A DNA stretch of 64,000 nt from Nostoc piscinale CENA21 (GCF_001298445.1 NZ_CP012036.1:853267-917266); one strand, 5' to 3'; shown: positions 27,730 to 37,225, numbered from the stretch's first letter. A program made the numbers and translations. Notes: a model not told the origin generated them from the sequence alone.

Positions 27730-28227
27730 TCAAAGACCTATCACATATTTTTGCCATTCTTGATGCAGTCCACTTTTAAGATGCTTACTAACCTCAAAAT
27801 AGAGGCTGCTGTAAGGTTGGCGGGGTAAATGACGCAGCAGCATGTGAGCTTCTTGAGGCGTGCGATTGCCTTTTTTCACATTGCAACGGACGCAAGCCGT
27901 AACGATGTTTTCCCAGGTATCGCCACCGCCACGCGATCGCGGTATGACATGATCTAACGTCAATTCATCCCCTGTATAGCCGCAATATTGACAAGTGTGA
28001 CCGTCACGGTGCAAGAGGTTCCGACGAGTCAGAGGCATTTCCTTGTAGGGAACACGCACGTAATGGCGCAAGCGGATTACCGTTGGTAATGGAAAACCCG
28101 CGTAAAGTAGTCTGCCATTGTGTTCGACTCGTTCTGCCTTGCCTTTAATTAACAAAACCGCAGCACGTCGCCAGCTCGTAATATTAAGCGGTTCGTAAGA
28201 GGCGTTTAAGACTAAAACCTTCCCCAT
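27730..28227 (-). CDS. HNH endonuclease family protein
   Basis: The 165-residue protein has a canonical HNH domain: CQYCGYTGDELTLDHVIPRS, then GGGDTWENIVTACVRCNVKKG. The two Cys pairs bind structural zinc, and DHV and the Asn/His series form the active site. The N-terminus MGKVLVLNASYEPLNITSW is typical of a widespread cyanobacterial HNH family. Function is unproven; it may act in DNA repair or restriction. Confidence 0.88.
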   Translation of the reverse strand: MGKVLVLNASYEPLNITSWRRAAVLLIKGKAERVEHNGRLLYAGFPLPTVIRLRHYVRVPYKEMPLTRRNLLHRDGHTCQYCGYTGDELTLDHVIPRSRGGGDTWENIVTACVRCNVKKGNRTPQEAHMLLRHLPRQPYSSLYFEVSKHLKSGLHQEWQKYVIGL

Positions 28228-28315
28228 TGATTAACGCTCAAGGTATTAGTTTTACATATATTAACACGATTCTCTTCTCCTTGGGAGATGAGAATAAATT
28301 ATACTTCCGGAATAA

Positions 28316-28501
28316 TCAAATAATGGTTGTAGTTAGTTTAGGAATCTGGAAATTAGAGCCGGAAAAGTTAACTTGCACAGCACAATCTTGATGATAAATC
28401 GCCAGTTCAGCCTCTATTTGGGCAGAAATTTGCGGTATTAAGCAACACTTGTAAATTTTTATTAACTGGGATTGATGATCTTTCCCAAACTCAAATACTT
28501 C
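28316..28501 (-). pseudogene. Decayed gene remnant, unidentified
   Basis: A 61-codon open stretch reads as convincing protein (EVFEFGKDHQSQLIKIYKCC ... QISAQIEAELAIYHQDCAVQ ... GSNFQIPKLTTTII-stop). It has no start codon and is closed upstream by an in-frame TAA. The amphipathic pattern and absence of rare-codon bias suggest the C-terminal remnant of a lost gene. Family not recognised. Confidence 0.4.
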
Positions 28502-28608
28502 TTATCTCAACATTTAATTGGTCTTAAGAAAAACTTTTCAATTAACACGGAAGTAGTTTATATGAGTATGAATATCTATTAGTGGTGGTGTGATAGGAGA
28601 ACGGAAAT

Positions 28609-29796
28609 ATGCTGAGTCGTGATCAAATGACGGGTATTGCATCTAATCAACAGTGTGACACTTATGCGTGGTTTTCCCAGCGTGCTTGGGTAGAAATTGA
28701 CCTAGAAGCGTTGTCACACAATGTCAAGCAACTAAAACAGTTGTTATTACCACGTACTCAGTTAATGGCGGTAGTGAAAGCTGATGCTTATGGTCATGGT
28801 GCAGTTACAGTCGCGCAAACAGCATTACAATCGGGGGCGAGTTGGTTAGGAGTGGCGACAGTTCCCGAAGGGATTCAATTACGAGAAGCAGGGATACAAG
28901 CACCCATATTAATTTTAGGGGCAACCCAGACACCAGAACAAATTCATGCGATCGCCCATTGGAAACTCCAGCCGACTTTGTGCAGTCCCAAACAAGCTTT
29001 AATTTTTTCCAATATTTTAGAAGCGATTAACTACGCTTCTCCTGTATCTGTACATATTAAATTAGATACGGGAATGTCGCGGTTGGGGACGAATTGGCAA
29101 GCAGCAGCCGAGTTTGTGCAGTTAGTAGAACGCTTACCGCATTTGACAATTGCGAGTGTTTATTCCCACTTAGCGACTGCTGATAGTCCTGATCCGGCAA
29201 TTATGGCAGAACAGCATAGCAGATTTAAAACGGCGATCGCCCAAATTCAAAAAATCGGCATCAAAATTCCGAGCTTGCACTTAGCCAACACCGCCGCCAC
29301 CCTTGCAGATTCCCAACTACACTACGATATGGTCAGAGTGGGTTTAGGGGTTTACGGTCTTGCGCCTGCGCCACATTTACAACACAAGATTAACTTAAAG
29401 CCTGTGTTACAGGTAAAAGCGCGAGTTACCCAGGTAAAAACCATCGCTGCGGGAACTGGCGTTAGCTATGGTCATCAATTTGTAGCTGATAGAGAAATGC
29501 GTATTGCTGTTGTGGCTATTGGTTATGCTGATGGTGTACCACGTAACCTTTCTAACAAGATGCAAGTTTTGTTGCGTGGTCAGCGAGTACCGCAAATTGG
29601 CGCAATTACAATGGATCAGTTAATGATTGATATTAGCCAGCTTCCTGAGATTCAAGAAGGGGAAATTGTTACCTTACTAGGCGACCAAGGAAAAGAACAA
29701 ATCACCGCTGATGATTGGGCTGCACAATTAAATACGATTTCTTGGGAAATTCTGTGTGGGTTCAAGCATCGCCTACCCCGTGTCGGAGTTATCTAG
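28609..29796 (+). CDS. alr: Alanine racemase
   Basis: PLP enzyme that makes D-alanine for peptidoglycan. The 395-residue protein has PLP-binding Lys57 in AVVKADAYGHGA, the catalytic Tyr in GVSYGHQF, and the substrate-side motifs KLDTGMSRLG, HLANTAA and GAITMDQLMID. It begins at ATG 28609 after GATAGGAGAACGG, a good ribosome site. The N-terminal 20 residues are a non-conserved extension. Expressed alone. Confidence 0.95.
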   Translation: MLSRDQMTGIASNQQCDTYAWFSQRAWVEIDLEALSHNVKQLKQLLLPRTQLMAVVKADAYGHGAVTVAQTALQSGASWLGVATVPEGIQLREAGIQAPILILGATQTPEQIHAIAHWKLQPTLCSPKQALIFSNILEAINYASPVSVHIKLDTGMSRLGTNWQAAAEFVQLVERLPHLTIASVYSHLATADSPDPAIMAEQHSRFKTAIAQIQKIGIKIPSLHLANTAATLADSQLHYDMVRVGLGVYGLAPAPHLQHKINLKPVLQVKARVTQVKTIAAGTGVSYGHQFVADREMRIAVVAIGYADGVPRNLSNKMQVLLRGQRVPQIGAITMDQLMIDISQLPEIQEGEIVTLLGDQGKEQITADDWAAQLNTISWEILCGFKHRLPRVGVI

Positions 29797-29907
29797 TAGC
29801 CTTGGGAATGTATGAGGGTGAAGTATAGATAATTAATTATTTAAACTTCATCCTTTTAGTATTTATCTTCCTAGAAGGATATGCTATACTAGGATAGTTC
29901 GACTGAT

Positions 29908-29989
29908 GCGGATGTGGCGGAATTGGCAGACGCGCTAGATTTAGGTTCTAGTTCCGAGAGGAGTGAAGGTTCAAGTCCTTTCATCCGCA
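29908..29989 (+). tRNA. tRNA-Leu (UAG anticodon)
   Basis: The acceptor stem GCGGATG / CATCCGC pairs fully. The anticodon stem CTAGA / TCTAG encloses the loop TTTAGGT, which reads anticodon TAG (leucine, CUA codons). The long variable arm (TTCCGAGAGGAG) is typical of class II tRNAs. The T loop is TTCAAGT. The CCA end is not encoded. Total length 82 nt. Confidence 0.93.
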
Positions 29990-30018
29990 CTAAAGTTAAA
30001 AGGCAAAAGTCAAAAAAC

Positions 30019-30630
30019 TTACTTGCGTTTCTTTGTTGTATTTTGAGCAACTCTGGACTCTACTGTAAATTCTGGTATTTCTACGAGTTCGGCATCGCTT
30101 AAAGTATACTGTTCGCAAACTAAACTGAGGCGACTTCCTGGTGTTTTCACAGCGTTGACAGAATGAGTTAAATCACCTTGAAAGTAGAGTAAGGTATTCA
30201 TCTGCGGCTTAATTTGTCCCAGTTGGCGTTTGTGCGATTTGAGTACCAGTTCACCCCCTTCCATATTTTCTGGTACGCGCACATAGAGAACGCTGACAAA
30301 GTTAGGCGGTTCAACGGTTTTGCAGTAGGAACGCAGAGAACGGTCGATATGAGGATCAACGCGAGAACCTTCTTTAAGGAGTAAGGGGTTAAGGTAAAAA
30401 GCGTTACAATTAGCTTGGAGAGCCAAATCTAGGTATGGTTTGAAATAGGGGAATTTCTGCTCTACTGTAGAGATGTGCGATCGCCTGAAGACTACCGAAA
30501 ATCCTTTAGTACCCACAAAATCGCGGTTGAGGTTGTTGACAGCAAAGTAAGGGCAAGCGTGAATTTCTCCCCACAAGTTATTTAGGTATTCGCTGGGGAA
30601 GGCGTTTGGTTGTTGTTGATAGTATTTCAC
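30019..30630 (-). CDS. 2-oxoglutarate/Fe(II)-dependent oxygenase
   Basis: The 203-residue protein is of the prolyl-4-hydroxylase-like fold. The iron triad reads His94-x-Asp96 (VDPHIDR) and His156 (DLTHSVN), with Arg167 (GSRLSL) for 2-oxoglutarate. The length is short, so it is probably a single jelly-roll domain. Substrate unknown. It lies convergent to the tRNA-Leu and is monocistronic. Confidence 0.85.
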   Translation of the reverse strand: MKYYQQQPNAFPSEYLNNLWGEIHACPYFAVNNLNRDFVGTKGFSVVFRRSHISTVEQKFPYFKPYLDLALQANCNAFYLNPLLLKEGSRVDPHIDRSLRSYCKTVEPPNFVSVLYVRVPENMEGGELVLKSHKRQLGQIKPQMNTLLYFQGDLTHSVNAVKTPGSRLSLVCEQYTLSDAELVEIPEFTVESRVAQNTTKKRK

Positions 30631-30883
30631 AAGTGGGGAGCGATCGCTGTATTTGTTTTGATTTACTATTTTAAGCGATCGCCCAAATCTTCAAACCATA
30701 AAAAGCAGCGTAATTTTCCCCCCTTCCCTCGTAGGGAACGGGGTTAGAGGTTTAGGTCTGTATACTAGATAGGAAGCTAGGATTTTTATTGCAGCACCAA
30801 CAGTAGGCGATCACACTTTAGTATTTTAAAATTTAATAGTAAAATTTATACAATATTCTTCATCAATTAACACACACTTACTA

Positions 30884-31563
30884 TTATTTTAAATAATCCT
30901 GTTTAGATAAATAAATTTCTATATTCTCTAATATTTCCCTTAAATAACAAATAACTCTTTTTTGAATTTCCAATAATTCGTCCGCAGTAGCATTTCTACC
31001 AACTTCCTCAAATGATTTAAAACCATGTGCCAAATCATTTCTATTAGTTTTAACTCTTAATAAATCGCTACCATTTTTAGTTTTTTTAGCATTTGTGTTA
31101 CATGAAAAACCATACATCTCAGATGTTTGTCGTATTTTTCTTGCGTCAAGATTACCTGAAAATAATTTTTCTTTATTAAAACTGCTAGATATAATATCAC
31201 ATGAAATATTGTTTATACTTTGTAAAAGAGTGTCAGTAGAGTTGTTATCCTTAAAATTTTTAATAATAATTTTTTTGATTTTATCGGTGACATCATCAAA
31301 AGAAATATTTTTATTTTGAAATTCATCAAAAAATTGTTGTAATTGCATTACGCATTGTGGATTCTATCAAGTTATACAGTAACAAGAACCCCGTTGCTTT
31401 GAGAGTTTTTTCTAAACTATTGTTTATTAATTTAATTTTGGTATTATTCTCATTACCCATGCTTAATTTGATTGAACCTTGCTCTAAATTTTTTTAAAAA
31501 TAAAAAATATCTACTAACTTCTTGAGCGCGTTCATCAAAATCCTGAAATAACGTACTTTTCAT
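30884..31563 (-). pseudogene. HEPN nuclease-like protein (MAE_28990 type), two frameshifts
   Basis: As written, only the frame 30884-31348 reads, ending with the HEPN catalytic motif NRNDLAHG (R-x4-H). Upstream sequence continues the same protein in other frames: ATG 31563 gives MKSTLFQDFDERAQEVSRYF. After removing one base from the T run at 31490-31496 it continues KNLEQGSIKLSMGNENN and KATGFLLLYNLIESTMRNAI. Removing one base from the A run at 31328-31333 then joins TTIFDEFQNKN. The restored 225-residue protein resembles HEPN ribonuclease-fold proteins. Its ATG overlaps the restored stop of the DUF262 gene. Confidence 0.78.
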
Positions 31564-31632
31564 TAATTTCCCAGAAGCTGATCACGAACATAATGAATAC
31601 GATTAGTTACTTTATTTTGCGAACTATATGTA

Positions 31633-32658
31633 TCAGATGCAGTAAGTTTTTTTAAATTTTTCACTGTCTAAAAAACCAGTTGATTTTGGTTGTAAATTTG
31701 GGTTTTGTCTTAATGCCAAAGCAATACCTACACAAATTGATTCAAATTTAATTCTAGTTGTTGGTTCATAGTGGTCTTTTGTTTTTCGATAAATATGTAA
31801 AGCGTCAGGAAAATAGTTTTTTATAAATTCCAAGACTGAATAAAATTCATTCTTCATTGACCCAATATTGATGGAATCAGATTTATTTTCTTGTTCCAAA
31901 TAATTATTTAAAAATTTATGCACTTTTCTATCAGAATCAGAATAATTTTGATAATTATTTAAAAATGCAAAAAAACGTAAAACATATTCTTGTGGATCTC
32001 TTTTATTGATTTCAGTTTTAGTAAAAGAGCATAAATCGAGAAATTTTTGATATTTTGATAATTCCTCAATTAGATCAAGAAACTTACCTGGTTTACCTCC
32101 TCTGCGTTTCTCCATTTCATTTAATTCCACACTACCACTATTGATTCTCTCAAAAAGATCCCTTCTAATTTCTTCATCTGCTTCTTTTGTCAATATAATC
32201 ATTCTAATAGTAGTCCTCTTAAAACGTCTTTGGCGTGGTAGCGGTAAATCTTCAAAAGTAAAACCATTTAAAGTTTTTAATTTTTCAAGATTTTGTAATT
32301 TAAGTTCATTATTGATAAACCTAGTTAAAGTACGAATACGTTGTGTACCATCTATAATTTCTAGACGCGCTAAATCTTCTGAGTCTGAGATATCAGCAAC
32401 AAAAATATAAGGTATGGGTAAACCTAAAATCAAAGATTCAATAAATTTGGACTGTCTATCTTCATCCCAAGACATTTCTCGTTGATAGTCTGGAATAAAT
32501 AATTCATTTTCATCTTCATCTCTTCCTTCTAGATATTTTTGAATAATTACTTCTATGGGGTATTCTAAAGTATTGTAATCAACTCGTTTTGTTTTATCAC
32601 GAATTTCTATTTCAGCATTGTCTTTGCGTTCATCTGTAATTTCTAATTGATTTACCAT
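31633..32658 (-). CDS. DUF262 (ParB/GmrS-like) protein, frameshifted C-terminus
   Basis: The 341-residue protein as written has the DUF262 signature in its N-terminal half: PDYQREMSWDEDRQSKFIES, the nucleotide-pocket IDGTQRIRTL, and a DLFERINSGSVELN motif. DUF262 domains drive NTP-dependent nuclease defence (for example GmrSD). The stop at 31633 appears to come from an extra A in a seven-base run (plus 31647-31653). Removing it adds ASDTYSSQNKVTNRIHYVRD-type sequence and a stop at 31563, overlapping the HEPN start (TAATG). It heads a probable two-gene operon. Most likely an anti-phage or stress nuclease module. Confidence 0.82.
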   Translation of the reverse strand: MVNQLEITDERKDNAEIEIRDKTKRVDYNTLEYPIEVIIQKYLEGRDEDENELFIPDYQREMSWDEDRQSKFIESLILGLPIPYIFVADISDSEDLARLEIIDGTQRIRTLTRFINNELKLQNLEKLKTLNGFTFEDLPLPRQRRFKRTTIRMIILTKEADEEIRRDLFERINSGSVELNEMEKRRGGKPGKFLDLIEELSKYQKFLDLCSFTKTEINKRDPQEYVLRFFAFLNNYQNYSDSDRKVHKFLNNYLEQENKSDSINIGSMKNEFYSVLEFIKNYFPDALHIYRKTKDHYEPTTRIKFESICVGIALALRQNPNLQPKSTGFLDSEKFKKTYCI

Positions 32659-32723
32659 AATTTAAAATTTTGTTGTAAATGTTCAATCTCAGAGTTATTT
32701 TTATTAGACTAATATGACATAAA

Positions 32724-32921
32724 TTAAGATAATAACATCTTTTTAACATCAGCTAAAGATACAGAAGCACTATCTTTTTCTGCTGTTTTCGCATTTCTTA
32801 AATCCTGTAAATCTTCTAAATCCTCTAGCAATTCCTGAACTTTTAAAAACTCATCATACGGTAAAACAGCAAATTGTTTTTGACCATTTTTTGTTAAAAA
32901 TTCAGGATGTAATTCAATCAT
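32724..32921 (-). CDS. Type II antitoxin (Phd/YefM-like)
   Basis: The 65-residue acidic protein (HPEFLTKNGQKQFAVLPYDE then FLKVQELLEDLEDLQ) fits the short prevent-host-death-type antitoxin that neutralises a RelE/ParE toxin. It lies 14 bp downstream of the toxin gene, on the same strand, so toxin comes first in this operon. It probably binds both the operator and the toxin. Confidence 0.85.
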   Translation of the reverse strand: MIELHPEFLTKNGQKQFAVLPYDEFLKVQELLEDLEDLQDLRNAKTAEKDSASVSLADVKKMLLS

Positions 32922-32935
32922 TTTTACAACTCCTT

Positions 32936-33184
32936 TTACTCGTAAGCTTTACTGCGATGCCTCACCCTATATATTATGATAGTCTGTTCTTCTAATTCAA
33001 ACAAAACTCGATAATCAGCTACTCTCAGACGATATTCTGGCGTAAAGTTGGTTAAGCGTTTTACGTCTCCCTGTAAGTCATCTTGCATCGCTTCAATTTT
33101 ACTGATAATGCGCTCTCTAATATCTACAGGAAATTTCTCTAAATCTTTAATTGCTTTGGGCTTAAATTCTATTTGGTACTGCAC
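32936..33184 (-). CDS. RelE/ParE-superfamily toxin
   Basis: The 82-residue basic protein shows QYQIEFKPKAIKDLEKFP, EYRLRVADYRVLFELEE and YRVRHRSKAYE, the RelE-type mRNA interferase or ParE-type gyrase inhibitor fold. The HRS Arg/Ser residues near the C-terminus favour RelE. It is the upstream gene of a two-gene toxin-antitoxin operon. Confidence 0.88.
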   Translation of the reverse strand: MQYQIEFKPKAIKDLEKFPVDIRERIISKIEAMQDDLQGDVKRLTNFTPEYRLRVADYRVLFELEEQTIIIYRVRHRSKAYE

Positions 33185-33208
33185 ATACTTGACTCTCTTG
33201 AAATATAT

Positions 33209-33235
33209 TAGGGTGAGCCATTAAGACTCACCCTA
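33209..33235 (-). terminator. Hairpin terminator of acnB
   Basis: TAGGGTGAG and CTCACCCTA form a 9-bp stem with a nine-base loop, 6 bp past the acnB stop. On the minus strand it is followed by TAATATATTT, which fits termination. Confidence 0.75.
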
Positions 33236-33241
33236 GTTAAA

Positions 33242-35872
33242 CTATACTAACAAAGCTTCCTCCTCTTTAGAAATCACTCGCCCTTCATCCTCAAAACCGG
33301 CGATTTGATCAAAGTTCAAATACCGATACAAATTATCAGCAAAAGGATGAATTTTATTCGCCACAATATCAAGATATTCCTGTACTGTGGGAATGCGACC
33401 TAATAACGCGCAAACGGCGGCTAATTCGGCTGAACCTAAATACACTCTTGCACCTTTACCCATGCGGTTATTGAAGTTGCGGGTAGAGGTAGAAAATACA
33501 GTTGCGCCATCTTCAACTCGTGCTTGATTTCCCATACATAAACTGCATCCAGGCATTTCTGTTCTCGCGCCAGCCGCACCGAATACACCATACACACCTT
33601 CTTCTTTTAATTGGTGTTCATCCATGCGGGTGGGTGGTGCTATCCACAGGCGAGTTTTGACTGCACCTGCACCTTCTAAAACTTTCGCAGTGGCGCGATA
33701 ATGACCGATATTTGTCATACAAGAACCAACAAATACTTCTTGTACTGGATCATTAGCAACGTCCGATAATAATTTAACATTATCGGGGTCGTTGGGAGCG
33801 GCAACAATTGGTTCTGTGATTTCGTTCAAATCAATTTCAATGACTGCGGCATATTCTGCATCTGCGTCGGCTTCAAGTAATACAGGGTTGGCTAACCATG
33901 CTTCCATTTGGGCGACGCGGCGCATAATTGTACGCGCATCTTGATAGCCTCTGGCTACCATGTTCTTTAACAGGGCAATGTTAGAACGCAGATATTCAGA
34001 AATTGTTGCTTCACTCAATTTAATGGTGCAGCCTGCACAAGAACGTTCGGCGGAAGCATCTGTTAATTCAAAGGCTTGTTCGACTTTTAAATCTGGTAAG
34101 CCTTCCATTTCTAAAATTCTTCCGGAGAAGATGTTTTTCTTGTTCTCTTTTTCGACGGTTAGCAAACCTTTTTGAATGGCAACGTAAGGAATGGCGTTAA
34201 CAATATCTCTTAAGGTAATTCCTGGTTGCAATTCTCCTTTGAATCTTACCAATACTGATTCTGGCATATCCAAAGGCATGACACCCAAAGCACCCGCAAA
34301 AGCGACTAACCCAGAACCTGCGGGGAAGGATATTCCCAAGGGGAAGCGGGTATGAGAGTCGCCACCTGTACCAACGGTATCAGGTAACAGCATCCGGTTG
34401 AGCCATGAATGGATGATACCATCGCCGGGACGTAGGGCGACACCGCCACGGGAGGAGATGAAATCGGGGAGTTCGTGGTGGGTTTTGATGTCTACGGGTT
34501 TGGGATAGGCGGCGGTGTGACAGAAACTTTGCATTACTAAGTCTGCACTGAAGCCGAGACAAGCGAGTTCTTTGAGTTCGTCACGGGTCATGGGGCCTGT
34601 GGTATCTTGAGAACCAACGGTTGTCATGATGGGTTCGCAGGATGTACCGGGACGCACACCGGGTAAACCGCAAGCTTTACCGACCATTTTTTGGGCGAGG
34701 GTGTAGCCTTTACCTGTGTCTTCTGGTTGTTGGGGACGGATGAACAGGGTGCTGGGTTCTAAGCCTAATGCTTGGCGGGTTTTGTCGGTGAGGGTACGTC
34801 CAATTAGTAGGGGGATGCGTCCACCGGCGCGGACTTCATCGAGGATGGTGTCGGGTTTGAGGGTGAAGGTGGAAATAACTTCGCCGTCTTCGTTGGTAAT
34901 TTCACCTCTATAGGGATAGATGGTAATTACCATGCCGGTTTCGAGTTTGGTGACATCGCATTGTATGGGCAAAGCACCGGCATCTTCAGCTGTATTGAAA
35001 AAGATAGGAGCGATCGCACCACCTAAAATATAACCCCCGGCGCGTTTGTTGGGAACATAAGGAATATCTTGCCCTGTATGCCATAACACGGAGTTAATAG
35101 CCGACTTCCGCGATGAACCAGTCCCGACAACATCGCCGACATAAGCCACGGGATGTCCTTTCTTTTTCAACTCAGCGATAATTTCCAAGCTTCCTGGCTG
35201 GCGTGTTTCTAACATTGCCAAGGCGTGGAGGGGAATATCTGGGCGGGTGGTGGCGTGGGTGGCTGGGGATAAGTCGTCGGTGTTGGTTTCGCCGGGGACT
35301 TTAAATACAGTAACGTTAATGTATTCTGGGAGTTTGGGACGGACGGTAAACCATTCCGCCTCAGCCCAAGAGTTAATTACTTGCTTGGCGTAGGGGTTAG
35401 TTTTCGATAGTTCCAAAACATCATGAAAGGCATCATACACCAGCAGAGTTTTGCTGAGGGCGGCGGCGGCGTAGGCTGCAATGGGTTCTTTACCTTCGCC
35501 ACCCATAACTAACGGTGTTTCAGATGAGTCTGATACCGATGTGGTGGCAAATTGCAGTAACTCAATTAAAGATTGAACATTGTAACCGCCGATCATTGTT
35601 CCCAGTAATTCTACAGCTTCAATGGGGGAAATGATGGGGCTTTTGACTTCCTTTTTAGCAATAGCTGTAAGGAACCCAGCTTTAACGTAAGCGGCTGGGT
35701 CAACTCCAGGGGGGACGCGATCGCGCAATAAATGTAATAATGTTTGTTCTTCACCCTTGGGCGGATTTTTCAGTAATTCACACAATTCTGAGGTTTGCTT
35801 CGCATCCAACGGTAAAGGGGGAATTCCTAATGCTGCCCTTTCGGCGACTTGTTGACGGTATTGTTCTAGCAT
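33242..35872 (-). CDS. acnB: Aconitate hydratase B
   Basis: 4Fe-4S enzyme converting citrate to isocitrate via cis-aconitate. The 876-residue protein has AcnB domain order: an N-terminal HEAT-like region (residues about 1-160), a swivel domain, then the catalytic domains with cluster cysteines in SCAGCT and PGCSLCMGNQARV. GDSHTRF is also present. The length fits AcnB (about 860), not AcnA. It may also bind RNA when its cluster is lost. Followed by a strong hairpin. Confidence 0.96.
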   Translation of the reverse strand: MLEQYRQQVAERAALGIPPLPLDAKQTSELCELLKNPPKGEEQTLLHLLRDRVPPGVDPAAYVKAGFLTAIAKKEVKSPIISPIEAVELLGTMIGGYNVQSLIELLQFATTSVSDSSETPLVMGGEGKEPIAAYAAAALSKTLLVYDAFHDVLELSKTNPYAKQVINSWAEAEWFTVRPKLPEYINVTVFKVPGETNTDDLSPATHATTRPDIPLHALAMLETRQPGSLEIIAELKKKGHPVAYVGDVVGTGSSRKSAINSVLWHTGQDIPYVPNKRAGGYILGGAIAPIFFNTAEDAGALPIQCDVTKLETGMVITIYPYRGEITNEDGEVISTFTLKPDTILDEVRAGGRIPLLIGRTLTDKTRQALGLEPSTLFIRPQQPEDTGKGYTLAQKMVGKACGLPGVRPGTSCEPIMTTVGSQDTTGPMTRDELKELACLGFSADLVMQSFCHTAAYPKPVDIKTHHELPDFISSRGGVALRPGDGIIHSWLNRMLLPDTVGTGGDSHTRFPLGISFPAGSGLVAFAGALGVMPLDMPESVLVRFKGELQPGITLRDIVNAIPYVAIQKGLLTVEKENKKNIFSGRILEMEGLPDLKVEQAFELTDASAERSCAGCTIKLSEATISEYLRSNIALLKNMVARGYQDARTIMRRVAQMEAWLANPVLLEADADAEYAAVIEIDLNEITEPIVAAPNDPDNVKLLSDVANDPVQEVFVGSCMTNIGHYRATAKVLEGAGAVKTRLWIAPPTRMDEHQLKEEGVYGVFGAAGARTEMPGCSLCMGNQARVEDGATVFSTSTRNFNNRMGKGARVYLGSAELAAVCALLGRIPTVQEYLDIVANKIHPFADNLYRYLNFDQIAGFEDEGRVISKEEEALLV

Positions 35873-36222
35873 TGTTCTATTCTCCGTTGGGATGTTCTTC
35901 CCTTAATTATGAATTATTTTTAGGCGATGCTTGGCTATAAAAGTTTACCCTATTTTATAGCTGAAAGCCTTACTGGTAATCGGTTATCAAGAATTGTGGC
36001 TGGTACTTAAATGATGGTTTTGCGTATTAATTCTCACTGAAGATATTTTACTGAGTGCGATCGCTATAGCATTCCTATTTGATATGTGAACAATAGAGGC
36101 AAGGAAGACAGGTAGACAAGGTAGAAAGATGTTTGGAAACTATTTAGGATTGCTATATTCTTCAGTGAGACATTGTTGTTTTGATGATGTAAAAACTCTT
36201 TCTCAATATATATACTGATGAG
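35873..36222. other. Intergenic region with a dispersed element
   Basis: About 350 bp upstream of acnB. It contains the HIP1-like GCGATCGC at 36058 and a TATAGCA element at 36065-36157. No gene is seen. Confidence 0.5.
36065..36157. repeat. Dispersed TATAGCA-type element (copy 3, inverted)
   Basis: The ends TATAGCATTCCTATTTG and (reverse) TATAGCAATCCTAAATA are inverted repeats. The 93-bp interior (GGCAAGGAAGACAGGTAGAC in part) is the reverse complement of the copies at 13535 and 16562. Confidence 0.55.
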
Positions 36223-37119
36223 TCATTCTGAGTGTTGATTTAACCAAGTTTCCAAATCATTAACACTAGAAAAATCTAATAATGCTTCACCTAAATTTTC
36301 TAACTGTTCAATTGATAAGCTTCTAATTCGCTCAATTAATAATGCCTCAATTTCACCAAAACGACGATTGAGTAAACGTAGTATTAATCCTTGTCCTTCT
36401 TCTTGTCTTCCTTCTTGTTTGGCTTGTTCTCTATCTCTTTGATAAAGTGGTTCTAAACGCATGATTAACTCCCGATCATCTGCTTCTAGTTCTTGATTTA
36501 ATCTTAAATTTTGGCGCAAATTGTAAACTAATTCTAGGGTAGCTTGTTTGTAGGGATGATCTAATGGTAACGCTTGCAACTCACCAATTGCTTGTGACTG
36601 CACATTCCCTCTACCTAAAAGCCTCAGCCATAAAGTTTCCGGTATTGCTGGTAGTTGATGTATGGCGACAATTGCTGTCCGTAAGTTATCAGCCAGAAAA
36701 TGTACTCCTGATATCCAATCTTCTTTTTGGATAGTTCTAAAGCCAGACAATTTAGTTTCAGATATTGTTGGAGTCAACACCCACAACTTGGGAATTTCTG
36801 AATCTTGCAGTTTAGTTTTATTAGTTTTACCTTCTCGCCGTAAATAAGCTTTGACTTCTAATAGTTTGAGTAGACAATCACAAATTTCATCAGTAGAAGC
36901 TGGATTGCGGAAGGGTTCAATGATAGCAGGATTTTCGGCAAGTCTGCCTAGCAAGCCTAGTATTTGTAAATTATCGTTTTGCTGAGGAAAAGGAGTAAAT
37001 ATGACATCTATTTCTTTAATTTCTCCTGAGACTTTTTCTGAGGCTTTGACTTCTCCGTAGTTTTTTAATAGTTCTTCAAGGTAGTCTTTGGCAAATTGAT
37101 CATGTATAAACCTGGTCAT
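36223..37119 (-). CDS. Rpn-family recombination-promoting nuclease/transposase-like
   Basis: The 298-residue protein has an N-terminal PD-(D/E)XK-type region (DQFAKDYLEELLKNYGEV, SGEIKEIDVIFTP, LLEVKAYLRRE) and a C-terminal DUF4351-like tail (RLLNRRFGEIEALLIERIRS). This family is abundant in cyanobacteria and often near mobile DNA, and some Rpn proteins cut DNA. No terminal repeats or partner transposase are seen, so it may have a stand-alone role. Confidence 0.83.
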   Translation of the reverse strand: MTRFIHDQFAKDYLEELLKNYGEVKASEKVSGEIKEIDVIFTPFPQQNDNLQILGLLGRLAENPAIIEPFRNPASTDEICDCLLKLLEVKAYLRREGKTNKTKLQDSEIPKLWVLTPTISETKLSGFRTIQKEDWISGVHFLADNLRTAIVAIHQLPAIPETLWLRLLGRGNVQSQAIGELQALPLDHPYKQATLELVYNLRQNLRLNQELEADDRELIMRLEPLYQRDREQAKQEGRQEEGQGLILRLLNRRFGEIEALLIERIRSLSIEQLENLGEALLDFSSVNDLETWLNQHSE

Positions 37120-37192
37120 TTAATTTTAAGATGGCGGAAGTTCTGTATTAATACCAAATTATATAGCAGTACTGAACTATTTGTGATGGTAT

Positions 37193-37225
37193 AGATCCCC
37201 GACTTCTTACAGAAGTCGGGGATCT
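37193..37225. repeat. Dispersed hairpin GATCCCCGACTTCT
   Basis: AGATCCCCGACTTCT and AGAAGTCGGGGATCT form a perfect 15-bp stem with a three-base loop. This is a common cyanobacterial dispersed palindrome and may also terminate the minus-strand gene ending at 37254. Confidence 0.7.
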
